This document shows, in pieces, positions 17,374 through 25,451 of a stretch of DNA of 46,781 bases. The notes beneath the pieces are model-generated. The model did no database searches, had not been told where the DNA came from, and saw nothing but the letters and a program-made list of their open reading frames with translations. The stretch is from an uncultured beta proteobacterium (GTDB lineage: Bacteria > Pseudomonadota > Gammaproteobacteria > Burkholderiales > Burkholderiaceae_C). Within the stretch, counting starts at the first letter, position 1, and the number at the start of each line of letters is the position of its first letter. The position numbers and the translations under genes were made by a program. Where the stretch lies: assembly GCA_903830985.1 (NCBI GenBank), contig CAIKVZ010000193.1, positions 1-46,781 on the forward strand, given 5' to 3'.

Positions 17374-17403
17374 TTGAGAATCATTGTCATTTGGGTGCAT
17401 AAT
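17374..17403 (+). promoter_or_regulatory. Fur box overlapping the feoAB promoter
   Basis: The 15-mer TGAGAATCATTGTCA at 17375-17389 matches the Fur core TGATAATnATTATCA at all but two symmetric positions. It overlaps a promoter with -35 TTGAGA (17374-17379), an 18-bp spacer and -10 CATAAT (17398-17403). Fe2+-loaded Fur bound here would block RNA polymerase, so feoAB should be expressed when iron is scarce. Predicted start of transcription is near 17410. Confidence 0.85.
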
Positions 17404-17449
17404 TGTTGCACCAACCGAAACTCCGGCGTCGCCCCCGACGCAATATGGA

Positions 17450-17773
17450 ATGACCCTCAGCAAAAGCGCGCCGGCAGTCGCCATCGACTCCCATCCCTCA
17501 GCCATCAAGAGCTTTGTGCACCATTTGGCCCCCGGTATCTGCGCCACGATTCTGGGCTTGCAGTTGCCCTCGGGGCAATCGATCGACGCGTCCGTTACCT
17601 CACGACTGGCGGAACTGGGTTTTCTGCCAGGCGAGTCGGTGACCGTGCTGCGCCGCGGGCCGGGGGGGCGTGAACCGATCGCCGTGCAGGTGGGCGAGAC
17701 GGTGTTCGCGCTGCGCACGCTGGAGGCCTCCTGCATCGAGGTGGCGCACGGCTTGCAGCTCCAGGCTGCATGA
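17450..17773 (+). CDS. feoA: Ferrous iron transport protein FeoA
   Basis: 107 residues from ATG 17450; longer frames would run through the promoter and Fur box. The C-terminal 75 residues are a FeoA/SH3-like domain (LAELGFLPGESVTVLRRGPGG, EPIAVQVGETVFALR). The first 30 residues are an extension compared with E. coli FeoA (75 residues). FeoA binds and modulates FeoB. No clear ribosome site precedes the start, so it may begin slightly elsewhere. Confidence 0.9.
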   Translation: MTLSKSAPAVAIDSHPSAIKSFVHHLAPGICATILGLQLPSGQSIDASVTSRLAELGFLPGESVTVLRRGPGGREPIAVQVGETVFALRTLEASCIEVAHGLQLQAA

Positions 17774-17801
17774 GTTGCGCCCCAAGCCGCTGGGGCCATC
17801 C

Positions 17802-19718
17802 ATGAGCGTCCACGCTGCCAGTCTGGGGTCGGTGCCCTGCATTGCCTTGGTGGGCAACCCCAACTGCGGCAAGACGGCGCTGTTCAACCTGATCACGGGG
17901 GCGCGCCAGAAAGTGGCGAACTACGCTGGCGTCACTGTCGAGCGCAAGCAGGGCACGGTCGATTTGCCGCACGGTGTCCAACTGTCCATACTGGATCTGC
18001 CGGGAACCTACAGCCTGAACCCGACCACGGCCGACGAGGCGGTGACGCACGATGTGCTGATGGGACTGCGCGCCGGCGAGCAGGCACCGGACGCCATCGT
18101 GGCCGTCGTGGACGCGACGAATCTGCGCATGAACCTGCGCCTGGTACTGCAACTGCGCTCCCTGGGCAAACCCATGGTGGTGGCGCTGAACATGATGGAC
18201 GTGGCGCGCGCACATGGGCTGCAGATCGATGTGCCCCGATTGGCGGCAGAACTCGGCGTGCCGGTGATCGAAACCGTGGCCATCGACAACAGCCTGCTGG
18301 GCAACTGGCTGGCGCGCCTGCGGGGCCGGCCCGCGCACAGCGGGCGCGAAGCCCTGCTCACGGCGGCGCACCAGGCGTTGTCCAACCGGAGTGAGACCCT
18401 GGTCGCGACGCCCATGCTGGATCAGCTGACGCTGATGCTGCGCGTGAAACGCATCCTCGCCGTGGCAGCGCCTGCTGCACCGCGCGTGAAACGGTTCAAC
18501 CACCGCATCGACGCGGTGGTCATGCACCCGGTGTGGGGGCTGGTGCTGCTGGCGGCTTTGCTGATGCTGGTGTTCCAGGCGGTTTTTTCCTGGGCTTCCG
18601 TGCCCATGGACGCGATCAAGGAAGGCACGGCCGCCACCGGTGACTTCCTGCGCGGCCAGATGCCTGCCGGCATGCTGCGCAGCCTGCTGGTCGACGGCAT
18701 CGTCGCCGGAGTGGGCAGCGTTGTGATCTTCCTGCCACAGATCCTGATCCTGTTCTTCTTCATCCTGCTGCTGGAAGACTCGGGCTATCTGCCGCGCGCC
18801 GCCTTCCTGCTGGACAACGTCATGGGCAAGGTGGGACTGTCGGGACGTGCCTTCATCCCGCTGCTGTCGAGTTTTGCCTGCGCGGTGCCCGGCATCATGG
18901 CCACGCGCACCATTCCTAATTGGCGCGATCGACTGGCCACCATCATGGTGGCGCCGCTCATGACCTGCTCGGCGCGTCTGCCGATCTATGCCCTGCTTAT
19001 CGGTGCCTTCATTCCGGCACGGGATTTTGGCTGGTTCAACCTGCAGGGGCTCACGCTGTTTGGCCTGTACGTGGCCGGCATACTGTCCGCCATGGCCGTG
19101 GCCTGGGTGTTCAAGCGCGTCTGGATGAAGAGCAGCTACCAGCCGCTGATGCTCGAGCTGCCGCCGTACCGCATGCCGAACCTGCGCAATCTGCTGCTGG
19201 GCCTGTGGCAGCGCGCCGTCATCTTCCTGCAACGCGTGGGGACCATCATTTTCGCGGTGATGGTCGTGCTGTGGTTTCTGGCCAGCTTTCCCGCAGCGCC
19301 GGCTGGCGCCACGGGCGCTGCCATCCAGTACAGCTACGCCGGCATGCTGGGGCACGCGCTCGAGCTCGTCTTCGCGCCCATCGGCTTCAACTGGCAGATC
19401 GCCATTTCGCTGGTGCCGGGCATGGCGGCACGTGAAGTCGCCGTGGGCGCGCTGGGGACGGTGTACGCGCTGTCGGCCACGGGGGACGCGACGGCCACGG
19501 CGCTGAGCCCGCTGATTGCCCATGACTGGTCGCTGGCCACGGCGTATTCGCTGCTGGCCTGGTACGTTTTTGCCCCGCAGTGCATCTCCACGCTGGTGAT
19601 CGTGAAGCGCGAAACGAACTCCTGGCGCTATCCGGCCCTGATGGCCGCCTATCTGTTCGGCCTGGCCTATCTGGCCTCCTTTGTCACCTTTCGCGTCGCC
19701 ACGGCGCTGCTGGCCTGA
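17802..19718 (+). CDS. feoB: Ferrous iron permease FeoB
   Basis: 638 residues. N-terminal G domain with G1 GNPNCGKT (18-25), G2 in YAGVTVE, G3 DLPGTYSL and G4 in ALNMMD, then a helical GDI region and a polytopic membrane domain with two Gate motifs (for example LSSFACAVPGIMATRTI). It moves Fe2+ across the inner membrane. It is shorter than E. coli FeoB (773 residues), mostly in the spacer and C-terminus. It follows feoA by 28 bases and precedes a Cys-rich small protein by 5, forming a three-gene Fur-controlled operon. Confidence 0.96.
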   Translation: MSVHAASLGSVPCIALVGNPNCGKTALFNLITGARQKVANYAGVTVERKQGTVDLPHGVQLSILDLPGTYSLNPTTADEAVTHDVLMGLRAGEQAPDAIVAVVDATNLRMNLRLVLQLRSLGKPMVVALNMMDVARAHGLQIDVPRLAAELGVPVIETVAIDNSLLGNWLARLRGRPAHSGREALLTAAHQALSNRSETLVATPMLDQLTLMLRVKRILAVAAPAAPRVKRFNHRIDAVVMHPVWGLVLLAALLMLVFQAVFSWASVPMDAIKEGTAATGDFLRGQMPAGMLRSLLVDGIVAGVGSVVIFLPQILILFFFILLLEDSGYLPRAAFLLDNVMGKVGLSGRAFIPLLSSFACAVPGIMATRTIPNWRDRLATIMVAPLMTCSARLPIYALLIGAFIPARDFGWFNLQGLTLFGLYVAGILSAMAVAWVFKRVWMKSSYQPLMLELPPYRMPNLRNLLLGLWQRAVIFLQRVGTIIFAVMVVLWFLASFPAAPAGATGAAIQYSYAGMLGHALELVFAPIGFNWQIAISLVPGMAAREVAVGALGTVYALSATGDATATALSPLIAHDWSLATAYSLLAWYVFAPQCISTLVIVKRETNSWRYPALMAAYLFGLAYLASFVTFRVATALLA

Positions 19719-19723
19719 ATGCC

Positions 19724-19981
19724 ATGGACAGCCTGCTGTACGACATTTTTCAGGCGACCGTGGTGGGCGCGCTGGTGTTGGGCTGCACCCTGTACTGCGT
19801 GTTCACACTGGCACCCAAGGCGCTGGTGCTGCGCCTGAAGACGGTCCTGTTGCAGGCGCCTCTGCCGGAGTGGGCGCGGGTACGGCTGCAAGCCTCCATG
19901 GCCAAGCCCGGCGGCTGCGGCGCCTGCGACGGATGCGAGGCGGGCGCTGCGGCCAAGGCGCCGCGCCGTTTCCCTGACTAG
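19724..19981 (+). CDS. Small Cys-rich membrane protein linked to Feo
   Basis: 85 residues. One membrane helix (about 10-31) with two Cys (21, 25), a basic amphipathic region, then CGACDGC (C65, C68, C71), a CxxCxxC motif that could hold iron or a cluster, and a short basic tail. It begins five bases after feoB. Short Cys-rich proteins follow feoB in many betaproteobacteria and other phyla and are thought to replace FeoC. It is probably the third Feo subunit; a metal-binding role is inference. Confidence 0.75.
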   Translation: MDSLLYDIFQATVVGALVLGCTLYCVFTLAPKALVLRLKTVLLQAPLPEWARVRLQASMAKPGGCGACDGCEAGAAAKAPRRFPD

Positions 19982-20001
19982 CCGCGCCCCAATGCACAGC
20001 C

Positions 20002-20018
20002 AGCGGCGCAGCGCCGCT
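20002..20018. repeat. 17-bp perfect palindrome before dnaX
   Basis: AGCGGCGC-A-GCGCCGCT, centred on 20010, ends 13 bases before the dnaX ATG and is followed at once by a -10-like TAGAAT. It may be a short hairpin or an operator. No T run follows, so it is not a standard terminator for feo. Confidence 0.5.
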
Positions 20019-20031
20019 TAGAATGGCCGCC

Positions 20032-21855
20032 ATGTCCTATGTCGTGCTCGCCCGCAAGTATCGTCCCCGCAATTTTTCCGAAATGGTGGGGCAGGAGCAT
20101 GTCGTGCAGGCCTTGTCCAACGCATTGACGTCGCAGCGCCTGCACCATGCCTACCTGTTCACCGGCACGCGCGGTGTCGGCAAGACCTCGGTGTCGCGCA
20201 TTCTGGCCAAGTCGCTGAACTGCCTGGGCGCCAACGGCACTGGCGGCATCACGGCAGAGCCCTGCGGTGTATGCCAGGCCTGCACCGACATCGACGCGGG
20301 ACGATTCATCGATTACACCGAGCTCGATGCGGCATCGAACCGGGGCGTGGACGAGGTCCAGTCGCTGCTCGAACAGGCCGTATACAAGCCGGTGCAGGGG
20401 CGCTTCAAGGTGTTCATGATCGACGAAGTTCACATGCTCACCAACACGGCCTTCAACGCCATGTTGAAGACGCTGGAGGAGCCGCCCGAATACCTGAAAT
20501 TTGTGCTGGCCACGACCGATCCGCAAAAGGTCCCGGTCACAGTGCTGTCGCGTTGCCTGCAGTTCAATCTGCGTCCCATGGCGCCCGAGACCATCCTGGA
20601 GCATCTGGTGGGCGTGCTGCGCAACGAAGGCGTGGCCGCGGACGCCCCAGCGCTGCGCCTGCTGGCGCGCGCGGCGCGCGGCTCGATGCGCGATGCGCTG
20701 TCGCTGGTCGATCAGGCCATCGCCTTTGGCGCGGGCAAGCTCGAAGAGGCCACCGTGCGCCAGATGCTGGGCAGCGTCGACCGCTCGCACGTGTTCCGGC
20801 TGATTGCAGCGCTGGCGCAGGGTGATGGCCGCTCCGTGGTGCAGACCTGCGAGGCGCTGCGTCTGAACGGTCTGAGCGCGGCCTCTACGCTGGAAGAAAT
20901 GGCCACCGTGCTGCAGCGCATGGCGGTGCTGCAGGCCGTGCCGTCCGCAGCGGACGAGTCTGACCCTGAAGCGACCGAACTGGCGCGTTTGGCGCAGCAG
21001 ATGCCGGCGGATGAGACCCAGCTGCTGTACAGCCTGTGCCTGCACGGCCGCGGCGAATTGGGCCTGGCGCCGGACGAATACGCCGCGCTGACCATGGTGC
21101 TGCTGCGCCTGCTGGCCTTCAAGCCCGGCAGCTACGGCTCCTCCAGCGCCAGTTCAACGGAAATACAGGAAAAAAAAAGTCTGACGTCAGCGCCTGAGTC
21201 CGCGCCAGTGCCCCGGGCGGCCCCTGCGGTCGCTGTGGCGGCGCTGGAAATCACTGTCGCCACACCCGCGCTGATCACGGTTCCGGTGGTCGCACCTGAG
21301 CAGCATCGCGAGGCAAATGTCGCAGTGCCCGCAGCGACCGCGCCGGTGCTGCCTGCGGCGCAGGTCCTGTCCATGCCGGTGCGCGAGCAGGGCGAGCCCA
21401 GCGCACGCACCCAGCCGCGCGCGGCGTCGGATGCGGCCGAGGCTGCGCCACTGCCGAACCTGGTGCTCACCGAAGAGGGCGATTTCTGGCACGCCACGGT
21501 GCAGTCGCTGGTAGCTCAGGAACTCATCACCGCCATGGTGCGCGAACTGGCCTTGCAATCACAACTGGTGGCGCGCGATACCGACCAATGGCTGCTGCGC
21601 GTGGAGCGCGATACGCTGAACCAGCCGACGACTCGCGAACGCCTGCAGACCGCGCTGCAGGGCGTGGGTTATCCTGTGCGCCTCGCGGTCGAGGTCGGGC
21701 GTGTCAGCGACAGCCCGGCCAAGCGCAATGCTGCTGCTGCCCGTGCGGCGCTGCAGGCGGCCGAAGAAATCGTCCAGAACGACCCTTTTGTGCAATCCAT
21801 GGTGCGTGATTTCGGGGCGAAGATCGTCCCGGGCAGCATCAAATCCGTTTCATAA
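20032..21855 (+). CDS. dnaX: DNA polymerase III tau subunit (with probable gamma form)
   Basis: 607 residues from ATG 20032 ([12 protein letters not shown], as in E. coli MSYQVLARKWRP); ATG 20023 is also in frame. AAA+ clamp-loader core: Walker A GTRGVGKT (45-52), zinc cysteines C64, C78, C81, C84, Walker B VFMIDEVH, sensor SRC. Domain III ends about residue 365 (LLAFKP). A Pro/Ala/Val linker then leads to domain V (from about 485), which binds the polymerase core and helicase in tau. At codons 380-383 the message has nine consecutive A (see separate entry), which should yield a shorter gamma-like product. ybaB and recR follow in the same order as in E. coli. Confidence 0.97.
   Translation: MSYVVLARKYRPRNFSEMVGQEHVVQALSNALTSQRLHHAYLFTGTRGVGKTSVSRILAKSLNCLGANGTGGITAEPCGVCQACTDIDAGRFIDYTELDAASNRGVDEVQSLLEQAVYKPVQGRFKVFMIDEVHMLTNTAFNAMLKTLEEPPEYLKFVLATTDPQKVPVTVLSRCLQFNLRPMAPETILEHLVGVLRNEGVAADAPALRLLARAARGSMRDALSLVDQAIAFGAGKLEEATVRQMLGSVDRSHVFRLIAALAQGDGRSVVQTCEALRLNGLSAASTLEEMATVLQRMAVLQAVPSAADESDPEATELARLAQQMPADETQLLYSLCLHGRGELGLAPDEYAALTMVLLRLLAFKPGSYGSSSASSTEIQEKKSLTSAPESAPVPRAAPAVAVAALEITVATPALITVPVVAPEQHREANVAVPAATAPVLPAAQVLSMPVREQGEPSARTQPRAASDAAEAAPLPNLVLTEEGDFWHATVQSLVAQELITAMVRELALQSQLVARDTDQWLLRVERDTLNQPTTRERLQTALQGVGYPVRLAVEVGRVSDSPAKRNAAAARAALQAAEEIVQNDPFVQSMVRDFGAKIVPGSIKSVS
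21170..21197 (+). other. dnaX: dnaX slippage site producing a short (gamma) product
   Basis: Nine A (21170-21178) read in frame as ga A AAA AAA agt. A -1 slip gives AAG TCT GAC GTC AGC GCC then TGA at 21195-21197, about 388 residues. A +1 shift gives GTC then TGA at 21182-21184, about 383 residues. Either product ends just after clamp-loader domain III, as E. coli gamma does. The palindrome CTGACGTCAG follows directly at 21181-21190. Confidence 0.75.
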
Positions 21856-21869
21856 CTTCAGGAATCAAC

Positions 21870-22202
21870 ATGTTCAACAAAGGACAACTCGCCGGCCTCA
21901 TGAAGCAGGCGCAGGCGATGCAGGAAAACATGAAAAAGGCCCAGGACGACCTGGGCAACGTCGAAGTCACGGGCGAGTCCGGCGCAGGGCTGGTGAAGGT
22001 GCTCATGACCTGCAAGCACGACGTGAAACGCATCACCATCGACCCCAGCCTGCTGGCCGACGACAAGGACCTGCTGGAAGACCTGGTGGCCGCGGCTTTC
22101 AATGCGGCCGTGCGCAAGGCGGAGGAGACATCTGCGGAGAAGATGGCCAAGATCACGGCGGGCATGCCATCCCTCCCCGGCGGCATGAAATTCCCTTTCT
22201 GA
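21870..22202 (+). CDS. ybaB: YbaB/EbfC-family nucleoid-associated protein
   Basis: 110 residues, the normal length. Family pattern: N-terminal helix rich in Met/Gln/Lys ([20 protein letters not shown]), the [10 protein letters not shown] strand, [11 protein letters not shown], and a C-terminal [10 protein letters not shown] helix with a Met/Gly/Pro tail. The dimer binds DNA. ATG 21870 has AGGA upstream and lies 14 bases after dnaX, so it is very likely on the dnaX transcript. Confidence 0.95.
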   Translation: MFNKGQLAGLMKQAQAMQENMKKAQDDLGNVEVTGESGAGLVKVLMTCKHDVKRITIDPSLLADDKDLLEDLVAAAFNAAVRKAEETSAEKMAKITAGMPSLPGGMKFPF

Positions 22203-22364
22203 TGAGGGGCTACTGCGCGGGCGTCATGCGGCGTTGCGGGGTCCGTTCAGGCAATCCTCATGGACCTTCAGTCCACTCCGGTTGCCTGCCACCCGCGCCT
22301 TGCCTGACGGCCGCTCGCTACGCCCTCCATTTTTGTGGTGCGCGCAGCAGTGGGGTTGCTGCTT

Positions 22365-22955
22365 ATGTCTGACGCGAACGCGCTCGAAGGGCTGATCCAG
22401 GCGCTCAAGCGGCTGCCTGGGGTGGGCGTGAAATCGGCCTCGCGCATGGCGTTTCATCTGTTGCAGCACGACCGCGACGGGGCCCAGCGCCTGGCACGGG
22501 CGCTGCAGCACGCGACCGAGGAGGTGCGCCATTGCCAGCGCTGTCACACCTTCACCGAAAGCGAGATTTGCGCCACCTGCCTGAGCCCCAAGCGCGATAC
22601 CAGCAAGCTGTGCGTGGTGGAAACGCCGGCAGACCAGTCGGCGCTGGAGCGCACCGGCGCCTACAAGGGCCTGTACTTCGTGCTGATGGGCAAGCTCAGT
22701 CCGCTCGACGGCATCGGCCCGAATGACATCGGCCTGAAGAAACTGTTTGACCGGGCCTGCGACCCGCAGGTGCAGGAGGTCATTCTGGCGACAAATTTCA
22801 CCGGGGAGGGCGAGGCCACTGCCTATGTCATCAGTGAGGCACTGATGGCGCGCGGCGTCACCGTGACGCGACTCGCGCGCGGCGTCCCCGCAGGCAGCGA
22901 ACTGGAGTACGTGGACCTGGGAACCATCGCCCACGCCCTGGTGGACCGGCGGTAA
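22365..22955 (+). CDS. recR: Recombination mediator RecR
   Basis: 196 residues from ATG 22365 (E. coli 201). Helix-hairpin-helix ([20 protein letters not shown]), a four-Cys zinc finger (C57, C60, C69, C72), a Toprim domain ([19 protein letters not shown]) and the Walker-B-like C-terminus ([18 protein letters not shown]). It works with RecF/RecO to load RecA at gaps. A 162-base gap separates it from ybaB, so it may have its own promoter; none is clear. A GTG at 22335 would give ten more residues. Confidence 0.95.
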   Translation: MSDANALEGLIQALKRLPGVGVKSASRMAFHLLQHDRDGAQRLARALQHATEEVRHCQRCHTFTESEICATCLSPKRDTSKLCVVETPADQSALERTGAYKGLYFVLMGKLSPLDGIGPNDIGLKKLFDRACDPQVQEVILATNFTGEGEATAYVISEALMARGVTVTRLARGVPAGSELEYVDLGTIAHALVDRR

Positions 22956-23021
22956 ATCCAAGTTGCGAGCAACGGCATGTGTTCGTGGTGATAATCGACA
23001 GCCAATTCAAGACATCACAAC

Positions 23022-23435
23022 ATGACTACCGCTCATTTCACCCTGGCCTATTGGTGTGTGCTGATTGCCGCTTTACTGCCCATCTTCTGTGCTGGTCTTG
23101 CCAAGGCCGGCACCTTCGGCAAGCCACGCAGCCAGGGCGGTTACGACAACGACAATCCCAGGGTCTGGTTGGCAAACCTGAGCGATTGGCGCGCCCGCGC
23201 CAACGTCGCTCAGGCGAACAGCTTTGAGGCACTGCCATTTTTCATCGGTGCCGTCGTCATCGCGCACCAACTGGGCGCACTGCAAGGACGCGTGGACCTG
23301 CTGGCCTTGGTCTACATCGTTCTGCGCCTGCTGTACATCACCTTTTATGTGGGTGGCCTGTCGACGCTGCGCAGCCTGGCCTGGGCCGGTGGTCTGCTGG
23401 TCAATATTGCAATCCTGTTCAGCGGCTACAACTGA
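23022..23435 (+). CDS. MAPEG-family membrane protein
   Basis: 137 residues with four predicted membrane helices. The family pattern is clear: a Pro/Gly-rich loop after helix 1 followed by NPRVWLANLSDWRARANVAQANSFEALPFFIGAV, with RANVAQANSFEALP the usual core, and YIVLRLLYITFYV in helix 3. Eukaryotic MAPEG proteins act on glutathione conjugates and eicosanoids; the bacterial role is unknown. A GATAAT lies about 30 bases upstream. Not obviously linked to its neighbours. Confidence 0.85.
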   Translation: MTTAHFTLAYWCVLIAALLPIFCAGLAKAGTFGKPRSQGGYDNDNPRVWLANLSDWRARANVAQANSFEALPFFIGAVVIAHQLGALQGRVDLLALVYIVLRLLYITFYVGGLSTLRSLAWAGGLLVNIAILFSGYN

Positions 23436-23488
23436 GCACGCCCGCGCTGGGCGTGGGGCACGATCTCACGTTTTCAATTAGGTAAAAA

Positions 23489-23516
23489 CCCGCTCGGGAT
23501 GTTCCCGATGCGCGGG
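23489..23516. terminator. Hairpin between MAPEG gene and ABC operon
   Basis: Interrupted inverted repeat: CCCGC-TCGGGA-TGT-TCCCGA-TGC-GCGGG, preceded by AAAAA (23484-23488). On the plus strand the following stretch (GGCTTTGCC) is only weakly T-rich; on the minus strand the A run becomes a T run. It most likely ends the MAPEG transcript or insulates the ABC operon. Confidence 0.45.
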
Positions 23517-23567
23517 GGCTTTGCCGTGGCTATGCTCGGTTCCAACAATAAGACGGAAAGTACCACC

Positions 23568-24614
23568 ATGCACAGCACATTTTTGAGCCGTCGGCGCTTT
23601 GGCGCTGCGTCTGCGGCCGGCGCTGCCGTTCTTGCCGCTCCCTGGCTGCGCGCACAGGGGCAACTCGAGAAGACCCGCATTGCCATTGCCGTGGGCGGCA
23701 AGGCTTCGTTCTACTACCTGCCACTGACCATCTCCGAACAGTTGGGTTATTTCAAGGCCGAGGGCCTTGAGGTGGAGATCAGCGACTTCGCGGGTGGAGC
23801 CAGGGCCTTGCAGGCGGTGGTGGGAGGCTCGGCCGATGTGGTCAGCGGTGCCTTCGAGCACACCATCAACCTGCAAAACAAGAACCAGTTTTATCGCGCC
23901 TTCGTCATGCAGGGACGTGCGCCGCAGATTGCCATGGGCGTGTCCAACAAGACGATGGGCAATTTCAAGTCGGTGGCCGAACTCAAGGGCAAGAAAATCG
24001 GCGTATCCGCGCCCGGCTCTTCCACCAACATGGTGGCCAATCTGGTGCTGTCACGCGCCGGACTGAAAGCCAGTGATGTCAGTTTCATCGGTGTCGGAAC
24101 TTCGGCCGGAGCCCTATCGGCGCTGCGCTCCGGCCAGATCGACGCGATCTGCAACGTCGAACCGGTGATGACCATGCTCGAGCAGAAGAACGACGTGAAG
24201 ATCATCTCCGACACGCGCACGCTCAAGGGCACGGTGGAGGTGTTTGGCGGACCCATGCCCTCGGGCTGCCTGTATGCGCCGGCGGACTTCGTGCAAAGAA
24301 ATCCCAACACCTGCCAGGCGCTGACCAACGCCATCGTGCACGGCCTGAAATGGCTGCAGACGGCGGGGCCCAGCGACATCATCAAGACCGTCCCCGAGGG
24401 CTATCTGCTGGGCGACCGCGGCCTGTATCTGGCGTCGTTCAACAAGATCCGTGAAGCCCTGTCCCTGGACGGCATGGTGCCCGAGGACGGCGTCAAGTCG
24501 GCGCTGCGCGCGCTGGCCAGTTTCGACCCCACGGTCAAGCCCGAAAAGATCGAGTTGTCGAAGACCTTCACCAATGAATTCGCCAAACGGGCGAAAGAAA
24601 AGTTCCGGGCCTGA
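23568..24614 (+). CDS. ABC substrate-binding protein, SsuA/NMT1 family, Tat signal
   Basis: 348 residues from ATG 23568 (GGAAAG upstream). The N-terminus has a twin-arginine motif (SRRRFGAASAAG) followed by a moderately hydrophobic stretch and an AQ cleavage region, so it is probably exported folded through Tat. The body is a type II periplasmic binding fold with the NMT1/SsuA pattern: IAVGGKASFYYLPLTISEQLGYFKAEGLEVE, then KGKKIGVSAPGSS, then RSGQIDAICNVEPV. Such proteins bind sulfonates, nitrate, thiamine precursors or aromatic acids. The ligand cannot be told here. It starts a three-gene importer. Confidence 0.88.
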   Translation: MHSTFLSRRRFGAASAAGAAVLAAPWLRAQGQLEKTRIAIAVGGKASFYYLPLTISEQLGYFKAEGLEVEISDFAGGARALQAVVGGSADVVSGAFEHTINLQNKNQFYRAFVMQGRAPQIAMGVSNKTMGNFKSVAELKGKKIGVSAPGSSTNMVANLVLSRAGLKASDVSFIGVGTSAGALSALRSGQIDAICNVEPVMTMLEQKNDVKIISDTRTLKGTVEVFGGPMPSGCLYAPADFVQRNPNTCQALTNAIVHGLKWLQTAGPSDIIKTVPEGYLLGDRGLYLASFNKIREALSLDGMVPEDGVKSALRALASFDPTVKPEKIELSKTFTNEFAKRAKEKFRA

Positions 24615-24635
24615 GCGTTCGACCTGCAACGCCCG

Positions 24636-25451
24636 ATGTCTGAATTTGCGCTCGAGTTTCTCGGAGTTTCCTGCACCTTTCGCGCCCGCGACAACGCCAC
24701 CCAAGGCTATACCGCGGTGGCCGACACCACGTTGCGCATCCGCGATGGTGAGTTCGTCTCGGTGGTCGGGCCCACAGGCTGCGGCAAGTCCACACTGCTG
24801 AACATCGCCGCCGGCCTGATGCAGCCCTCCAGCGGCAGCGTCAAGGTGTTTGGCGAGCCGCTGCGCGGCATCAACACGCGCGCCGGCTACATGTTTCAGA
24901 CCGAAGCCCTCATGCCCTGGCGCAGCGCGCTGGACAACGTGATGCTGGGCATGCAGTACCGCGGTATGCCGGATGAGCGGGCGCGCACGCAGGCTCAGGG
25001 CTGGCTGGAGCGCGTGGGCCTGGGCGGCTTTGGCGACCGTTATCCGCACCAACTCTCTGGCGGCATGCGCAAGCGCGCGGCGCTGGCCCAGGTGCTGGTG
25101 CTGGACCCGGACATCATCCTGATGGACGAGCCGTTCAGCGCGCTCGACATCCAGACCCGGCAGCTGATGGAGAACGAGGTGCTGGGCCTTTGGGCCGCGA
25201 AGAAGAAGGCCGTGCTCTTCATCACGCATGACCTGGACGAGGCCATCGCCATGAGTGACCGCGTGGTCGTGCTGTCGGCCGGACCCGGCACGCATCCCAT
25301 GGGCGAGTTCGACATCGACCTGCCGCGTCCGCGCGACGTGGCCGAGGTGCGCAGCGAGCCACGTTTTGTCGATCTGCATCGCCAGATCTGGGCCGTGCTG
25401 CGCGACGAAGTGCTCAAGGGCTATACCCAGCAATTGAAGAAGGCCGCATGA
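24636..25451 (+). CDS. ABC importer ATPase, SsuB/TauB type
   Basis: 271 residues. Walker A GPTGCGKS (45-52), Q-loop in YMFQTEALMPW, signature LSGGMRKR, Walker B IILMDEPFSALD and switch His in ITHDLDEA. This is the nitrate/sulfonate/taurine ATPase subfamily. It hydrolyses ATP on the inner face of the membrane for the binding protein and permease next to it. It starts 21 bases after the binding protein and overlaps the permease by ATGA. Confidence 0.93.
   Translation: MSEFALEFLGVSCTFRARDNATQGYTAVADTTLRIRDGEFVSVVGPTGCGKSTLLNIAAGLMQPSSGSVKVFGEPLRGINTRAGYMFQTEALMPWRSALDNVMLGMQYRGMPDERARTQAQGWLERVGLGGFGDRYPHQLSGGMRKRAALAQVLVLDPDIILMDEPFSALDIQTRQLMENEVLGLWAAKKKAVLFITHDLDEAIAMSDRVVVLSAGPGTHPMGEFDIDLPRPRDVAEVRSEPRFVDLHRQIWAVLRDEVLKGYTQQLKKAA

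Noticed and set aside
22203-22364. Hairpin (CAGGCAA / TTGCCTG) between ybaB and recR
   Set aside because: The loop is about 28 bases and no T run follows; chance is likely at this GC content.
23436-23567. Riboswitch before the ABC importer
   Set aside because: I looked for TPP, SAM and cobalamin hallmarks and saw none; the only structure is a simple interrupted hairpin.
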